Below, piece by piece: positions 58,830 to 64,000 of a stretch of DNA of 64,000 nt. The stretch is from Pogostemon cablin. Taxonomy: Eukaryota > Streptophyta > Magnoliopsida > Lamiales > Lamiaceae. The stretch spans positions 7,056,985 to 7,120,984 of the forward strand of contig CM042985.1 in the NCBI GenBank assembly GCA_023678885.1, given 5' to 3'. Under the pieces are notes generated by a model, which saw only the letters and a list, made by a program, of their open reading frames with translations, did not search any database and had not been told where the DNA came from. The position numbers were made by a program, and so were the translations under genes. Numbering within the stretch: position 1 is the first letter of the stretch; each line of letters begins with the position of its first letter.

Positions 58830-59155
58830 GGGTCACTTACTGTTGGATACATAAAATAATGCATAATTGCTGTAAACTACATGACTCAAAGTGTTATTAC
58901 TCATAACTACACAATTATGATTGTGATACCATAAATACCCTTATGTATTTGCACAATTTGGTTCTACACAATTTGGTTTTACACAATTTTATTTTTGCAC
59001 ATTTTAAATTCCGGCAGCAGATAACGGTAGTCAGCGACTGTCCGGCCGGCGATCAACGGCGGTCCGGTGAAAGTCCGGCCGGTGGGTGGGTGAGAGGTAG
59101 GGTTGGTGGTTTAAAAGTGTATGGAATTATAAGGTTATATTTGGTATTTTACTTT
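58830..59155. mobile_element. 326-bp insertion with 8-bp duplication AAATTTAA
   Basis: AAATTTAA is found on both sides (58822-58829 and 59156-59163), while copy 2 of the host repeat has it once (about 57880). This shows an insertion into a known empty site. The interior has a GC-rich part (GTCCGGCCGGCG...). Inverted ends are not obvious; hAT-like by duplication length only. Confidence 0.55.
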
Positions 59156-59215
59156 AAATTTAAATTATATATAAATGGAAAAAATAATATTCTATATAAT
59201 ATTCTCTCACCCCAG

Positions 59216-61698
59216 TTAAAAAATATAATGATACTTTTAAGGAGAATGATTGAACTTACACATAAGATCATATAAAAGTATAAAAGACAACATAAATTAG
59301 AGTAGATTATAAATAAATAATATGAAAGTAGAATCTATAAAGAGAACCAAAAGAAGCAGCATTAGAGAGAAAAAAATGATTAAAAAGAAAAATAAAAGAT
59401 AAAATATTAAAATATAAAAATAGGGTTCATAGAATTATTATAAAGAAAATACAAAAATTGAAAGAAAAAAAGATAAAAAAAAAGAATAATACCTCAAAAG
59501 AAAATGATTAGACCTAAAAATAATATCAAATAGTAGAATGGTTAAACTTAAAATAATATCAAATAAAAGTATAAAAGAACATAAAATAAATTAACTTATA
59601 AAAATTAAATTTATAGAATTATTTTAAAAAACACACAAAATTCGAAGAGGAAAAAAAAGATAACAAAAAATTAAAAAGTATAATAATACATTTATGGAGA
59701 ATGATTGAACATGCATATAAGATCAATAAAAGTATAAAAAATAAAACAAATTAGAGTAGATTATAAATAATATGAAAGTAGAATTTGTAAAAGAGAAGAA
59801 AAAGAAGAAGTATTAAAGAAAAAAAAACAAAAAGAGGATTAGAAAGAAGAACAATAGAAAAAAAAATTAAAAAGTATAATGATTTTTTAAAAAGAACGAT
59901 TGAACCTGCATATATGATCAAATAAAAGTATAAAAAAATTAGAGCAGATTATGAATAATATGAAATTAGAATCTGTAAAAGAGAAGAAAAAAAAAAGAAG
60001 AATTAGTGAGGAAAAAAAGAGAAGAATAGAGTAAGAATTTGATTAGGTAATGAAAAAATTTATATGACATGATTTTAAAAAATCAACGATCTTGATTGAA
60101 TTGAAATCAATATTTATAAAGATGATTATAATAAAAATAAAATTGAAATATTTATTGAAATTAAGAATATATTAATTTAAGACTAATCAAATTTGAAAAA
60201 ATATTTCCTATATTTATCAAATTTATAGTATGCAATAAAAAATTTAAAATTTAAATAATGAAATCCATTATTAATATAATAATAATAATAATTTATTAAA
60301 AGGATTAATTGAATGATTAAGATTAAAATTAAATTGGACGGTTATGATTAAAATTAAATTAGTACAATTAAAAAAAAAATTAAAAACAAAAGTGAAAATT
60401 CAGATTTGCTTTTATATATGTATAGATAAATATAGTATATATTATACTTCCGTAAATAATAATCTTATTCAATCTTCACCACTCAATAAAATAAAATAAT
60501 TTAAAGTAAAATTAATAACTACCCACTACCCTAATTTACACCGTAAACTTCCAGTGACCCTGTAGTTAATATAAAAATAATAACTTAAATATAAAAATAA
60601 AATAAAGGTAGTATAATTCCTACTGTGATACTCATGGGAAAATCTAGTTACTTAAAATTCCAAACTACAAATTATTATTATCTTCACCCATTGTTTCAAA
60701 ATCTAACATACTTTAATATCTTCTTTTCACCCATTGTCCCAATTTTTTCTCAAAGGACTTTTTAGAAGATTTGATCTAATTAATGTAAATTCTCGCTATT
60801 TAAACCCAAAAATTCACAAAATCGCATTAAAGGGCCTCACCTTAAATCTAACTTATAATCTTTCATTAACCTTCAATAAAATCACTACTTATATGCGAAT
60901 TTAATTAAATAAATTATACTTTTTATCAAGAGAAGAGACCTCTTATAAGATTGTACAATTGAATGAATTTACTTATTTATTTCTTTATTTATAAATTAAA
61001 TGAAAAAATAACAATCATATTACAACTACTCATTTTATATTAAAATATTAATTAATCTCTTAATAAAATTAAAATAAATTTTAATTAATCTCTTAACACT
61101 ACTAAAATAATAGGTGATTCAGGATGCACCCCTAATTTATAGGTTTAAGGTTTAATGTAACAGAGTGGTGGGTTGTTTAGTTTAAAAAATAGGTTTAAGG
61201 TTTAATGTTAAATGTGGCTAGTAGTTTTAGTTTAAAAAAAATTAATTAATAATATTATTTTATTTAGCGATAGAATTTATAGATTTATGATATAGTAATG
61301 ATTTAGGGTCAATAGTTTTAAGAAGTAGGATTTATATTGGTAGGGTTTAGAGTTTTTCACTAGAGGATAAATTCATAAAAATACACTTTTTAAAATATAT
61401 AGATGTCCATATTATGGACGTTAGCAGCACCCTTGATGTTAAGAGTGATAGTAGTTTTAGTTTAAAAAAATTAATAATATTATTTTATTTAGCTAAAGAA
61501 ATTAACTAAAATTAAATCTAATGATTAAGATCGTTGCAATCGTTCAGGTGCACGATACAATCAAATTGTACTCTAAAATAGTATATGGATACAACGGAAG
61601 GAGTATATGAACTCTGAGATGAGATAAGGACTATAATTTCATCTCTAAACTAATACTAAATAAAGATGCAATTAAAATTTTACATGCACAACTTATAG
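59216..61698. other. AT-rich spacer with purine-rich repeats
   Basis: From about 59240 to 60040 a unit containing GAGAATGATTGAAC..GCATATAAGATCA, AAAAGTATAAAA and GTAGATTATAAATAATATGAAA recurs about three to four times with A/G-rich linkers. After 60040 the DNA is AT-rich and without gene signals; a phrase TAGTAGTTTTAGTTTAAAAAA occurs near 61210 and 61450. Confidence 0.5.
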
Positions 61699-63438
61699 GA
61701 GATAAAAAAAATTTTTGTCCCATGGCCATGTACAATTTTTGCCCAAAAAAAATAACATTTGGGCATTTGTCCCACTATCTTCATAATTGCGCCAATGTTG
61801 CCCCATTTTCGCCGGAATTTGATATTTTCGTCGGAATCGATCACGTGCATGTCACGTGATCATCAGATTTGACATTTCCCAGCAGGAAAAAATATTTTTT
61901 GCCCCGTAAGTTTGGTCATGTACACGTTTTGCCCCAAAAAAGATAAGGTTTGGGCATTTATCCCAATATCTTTATATTTGCGCCAATGTTGCCCCATTTT
62001 TTTCGAAATTTGACATTTTCACTAGAATTGATCACATGCGTGTCACGTGATTATTGAATTTTGCATTTCCCGGCGAATTTACTGACCTAGCGACACAGTG
62101 GCATCCACATTAATAACAACAATAATAATATTCTATTAAAAATTTAATTAAAAAAATACCCTCAATCAATGCACTTAATTCTCATGTGCCCTCCACATAC
62201 TTCCACCATCTTCGCAAACTCCCTCTTTTTGTTAATTAGATGATCCCTCGTGTACCCTCTCACCACCATGGGTGGCAGCCATTGGATCTTCCGCTCGCGC
62301 CATACTACTCACGTCACCAAGCTCCCCATCATCATCTACTTCCACGGCGGAGGGTTCGTATTCTTGAGCCCCACCACTCCATATTCTTCCATAAGTCATG
62401 CAACCGTATGGTTGCTCACTCTCCTTCTCTCATCGCTTTCGTCGAGTAATACCTAGCATTAGAGAATCGTCTTCTGGAGGCGTACGACGACCACATGGAC
62501 GAAGTGCAGTGGGCTAAAACCTAAGCACTCGCCGGTCGTGATGCCAACCCTTCGATTGAAGAATTCGTTGAATTCTCTAGAATTTTTCTAATGGAAAGCA
62601 GCATCGCCGGCAACATGGTCTACCACGTGAGGATGCGTGCACTTGATATTGATTTCCAGATCACAATTGGAATCGCGAGACTAATAATGAACCCGTTCTT
62701 CAGTGGGGTGCGAAGGACTGAATCGGAGCTAAAAAATGCCAACGACCCCATCCTCCTCTACATGGTTCCGATATCATGTGGTAGCTCGCACTGTTGGAGG
62801 GTAAGGATCGAGGCCATGTATAGTGTGATCCGTTCTTTGGTGGTAGGCCCTTGGAGGAGAAGATCCTATAGTTGGTGCCCATGGTGGTGAAAGGATACAC
62901 AGGGGATACCTGATTGACAAGAAGAGTGAGTTTGCGTAGATGGTGGAAGCACATGGAGGGCACGTTAGAACTGAGTTCATCGATATTGAGGGTATTTTTT
63001 AAAATTAAATTACCAATAAAAATATTATTATTGTTGTTATTAATGTGGATGCCATTGTGTCGCCAAGTCAGTAAATTCGCCGGGAAATACAAAATTCAAT
63101 AATCACGTGACATGAATGTGATCGATTCTAGTGAAAATGTCAAATTCCTGAAAAAATGGGGTAACAATGACGCAAATATAAAGATATTGGGATAAATGCC
63201 CAAATCTTATATTTTTTGGGGCAAAACGTGTACATGACCAAACTTACGGGGCAAAAAAAAATTTCTGTAGGGAAATGTCAAATCCGATGATCACATGAAA
63301 TGCATGTGATCGATTCCGGCGAAAATTGGGCAATATTGGCGCAATTATGAAGATAGTGGGACAAATGCCCAAATGTTATCTTTTTTGGGGCAAAAATTGT
63401 ATATGACCAAACATATGGGCAAAAAATTTTTTTATCTC
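61699..63438 (+). mobile_element. Pack-MULE 2 with captured carboxylesterase sequence
   Basis: Long inverted repeats (61699-62166 and 62985-63438, about 460 bp) end in GAGATAAAAAAA. A perfect 10-bp direct repeat CAACTTATAG flanks it (61689-61698 and 63439-63448), within the 8-11 bp known for Mutator-like elements. Each arm is itself a tandem pair of a roughly 180-bp unit (TTTGCCCC...GGGCATTT.TCCCA..ATCTT...GCGCCAATGTTGCCCCA...TCACGTGATC). No transposase. The 818-bp interior holds carboxylesterase-derived sequence. Confidence 0.92.
62240..62984 (+). pseudogene. Captured carboxylesterase (CXE) copy, decayed
   Basis: Derived from a plant alpha/beta-hydrolase carboxylesterase. In changing frames one reads LPIIIYFHGGGFVFLSPTTPY (oxyanion-hole HGGGF motif), MAHSPSLIAFVE-like sequence, GRDANPSIEEFVEFS, FLMESSIAGNMVYH (the normal nucleophile motif GxSxGG is altered), RALDIDF...ITIG, PFFSGVRRTESELKNANDPIL and LIDKKSEFA*MVEAHGGHVRTEFIDIE. 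It covers roughly the middle and C-terminal parts of the enzyme without introns, and has several frameshifts and stops. Not functional as an esterase. The parent gene is not in this window. Confidence 0.85.
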
Positions 63439-63478
63439 CAACTTATAGTTTAGTTTAATCAAATGCTAATGCAAATTA

Positions 63479-63593
63479 CTCCTTCCGTCCCACAACAAGA
63501 ATGGCGAAATTTTTTTGCATGTAAATTAAGGAATATAATATTTAATGAGTAGTTGGGGGTAATTGAGGTGAGAGAAATAATATTTAAAGTAGG
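63479..63593. mobile_element. Stowaway-type MITE, left part, cut by an LTR
   Basis: Starts CTCCTTCCGTCCCAC after TA (63477-63478). The family body (TAATATTTAATG..GTAGTTG) breaks off where the LTR begins at 63594. Confidence 0.7.
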
Positions 63594-64000
63594 TGTATAA
63601 GCACTTAAATTTTATTGCCTATTAAAGGAAAATATATGGCAAATTAATGCAATAATTACCAATTATTTATTTATTTATTAAGGGATTTAAATAAATAAAT
63701 TCCTAAAATAGATTAATAAATACTCCCTCCGTCCCCTTGAAAGGTACTCGTTTGCTGTTTGCACGTGGACGGTTCTAAGGTCTTTATTTGCTTTTTGCAA
63801 GTAAATTAAGGAGTATTATTATTATATATAAGGTGGGTAATTGTATTAGAGGGAAGTGATGGTCATATTGTATATTTTCTTTATTAAATAGAGGAAATTG
63901 ATACTTTTGAAGCGGATGCCAGGAATAGTGAAATGGATACCTTTCAAGGGGACGGAGGGAGTAATTGATAATTAATTTAAAACCCAATAAATTAAATGAG
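63594..64000 (+). repeat. LTR of the retrotransposon 1/2 family, 5' part (runs off the window)
   Basis: Begins TGTATAAGCACTTAAATTTTATTGC and closely follows the first 170 bp of the LTR at 21571, after removal of a nested MITE. The rest lies beyond the window, so it may be a solo LTR or part of a full element. Confidence 0.8.
63723..63961. mobile_element. Stowaway-type MITE nested in the LTR
   Basis: CTCCCTCCGTCCCCTTGAAAGG ... CCTTTCAAGGGGACGGAGGGAG with TA on both sides (63721-63722, 63962-63963). The LTR at 21571/24931 shows the empty site AATAAATAATTGATAA. The terminal inverted repeat is at least 22 bp and perfect. Confidence 0.93.

Larger units (their letters stand above)
58075..59215 (+). 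repeat. Dispersed AT-rich repeat, copy 3, with two insertions
   Basis: Same family as copies at 4240 and 57375. It is interrupted by the MITE 58244-58484 and by an insertion at 58830-59155; without them it aligns with copy 2 to the ATAATATTCTCTC...CCC region (about 59215). Confidence 0.6.

Overview
The window is nuclear DNA from a flowering plant, most likely a eudicot. The genes have GT-AG introns and plant-specific families (reticulon-like B, YCF54, G-type lectin, carboxylesterase, UDP-glycosyltransferase). Spacers are very AT-rich, carry long (AT)n tracts and are packed with plant-type transposable elements. A few features (glycosyltransferase type, gene style) would fit an asterid such as a Lamiales species, but this is only an impression.

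Layout. 1-1.1 kb: 3' end of a TLC-domain membrane protein gene (+). 1.1-28 kb: repeat-rich spacer with no host gene. It holds Stowaway MITEs, three Helitron-type 3' ends, hAT-like elements, a 1.35-kb tandem duplication and two complete LTR retrotransposons that encode only a damaged Gag. The first is 12559-16552 (minus sense, TSD GATAC, nearly identical LTRs). The second is 21571-26080 (plus sense, TSD GAGAT, older, with a 58-bp minisatellite in its LTRs). 28.7-42.4 kb: gene island with a mitochondrial calcium uniporter (+), FHIT (-), YCF54/LCAA (+), a reticulon-like protein (-) and a small unknown protein (+). FHIT and YCF54 are head to head. From memory, Arabidopsis AT5G58240 and AT5G58250 are the same adjacent pair, which would make this conserved microsynteny. 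43-51 kb: MITE-rich spacer with a Pack-MULE carrying an open B-lectin reading frame, plus Myb/SANT-like and UDP-glycosyltransferase pseudogenes. 51.7-53.6 kb: F-box/LRR gene (-). 54-64 kb: composite hAT element, dispersed AT-rich repeats, a second Pack-MULE with a decayed carboxylesterase copy, and a third LTR of the retrotransposon family with MITEs nested inside and outside it.

The host genes form no shared pathway. FHIT handles dinucleoside polyphosphates and adenylylsulfate, YCF54 serves chlorophyll synthesis, MCU mitochondrial calcium uptake, the reticulon ER shape, and the F-box protein probably ubiquitin ligation. The most unusual observations are: (1) FHIT appears to need a 3-nt microexon followed directly by a U12-type AT-AC intron; (2) both Gag-only retrotransposons carry arrays of 16-18 mini-hairpins whose stems covary; (3) two Pack-MULEs have captured host gene pieces, one still open; (4) several nested insertions have intact target duplications. 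All exon models come from reading splice signals and protein similarity by eye; no alignment or expression data were available.
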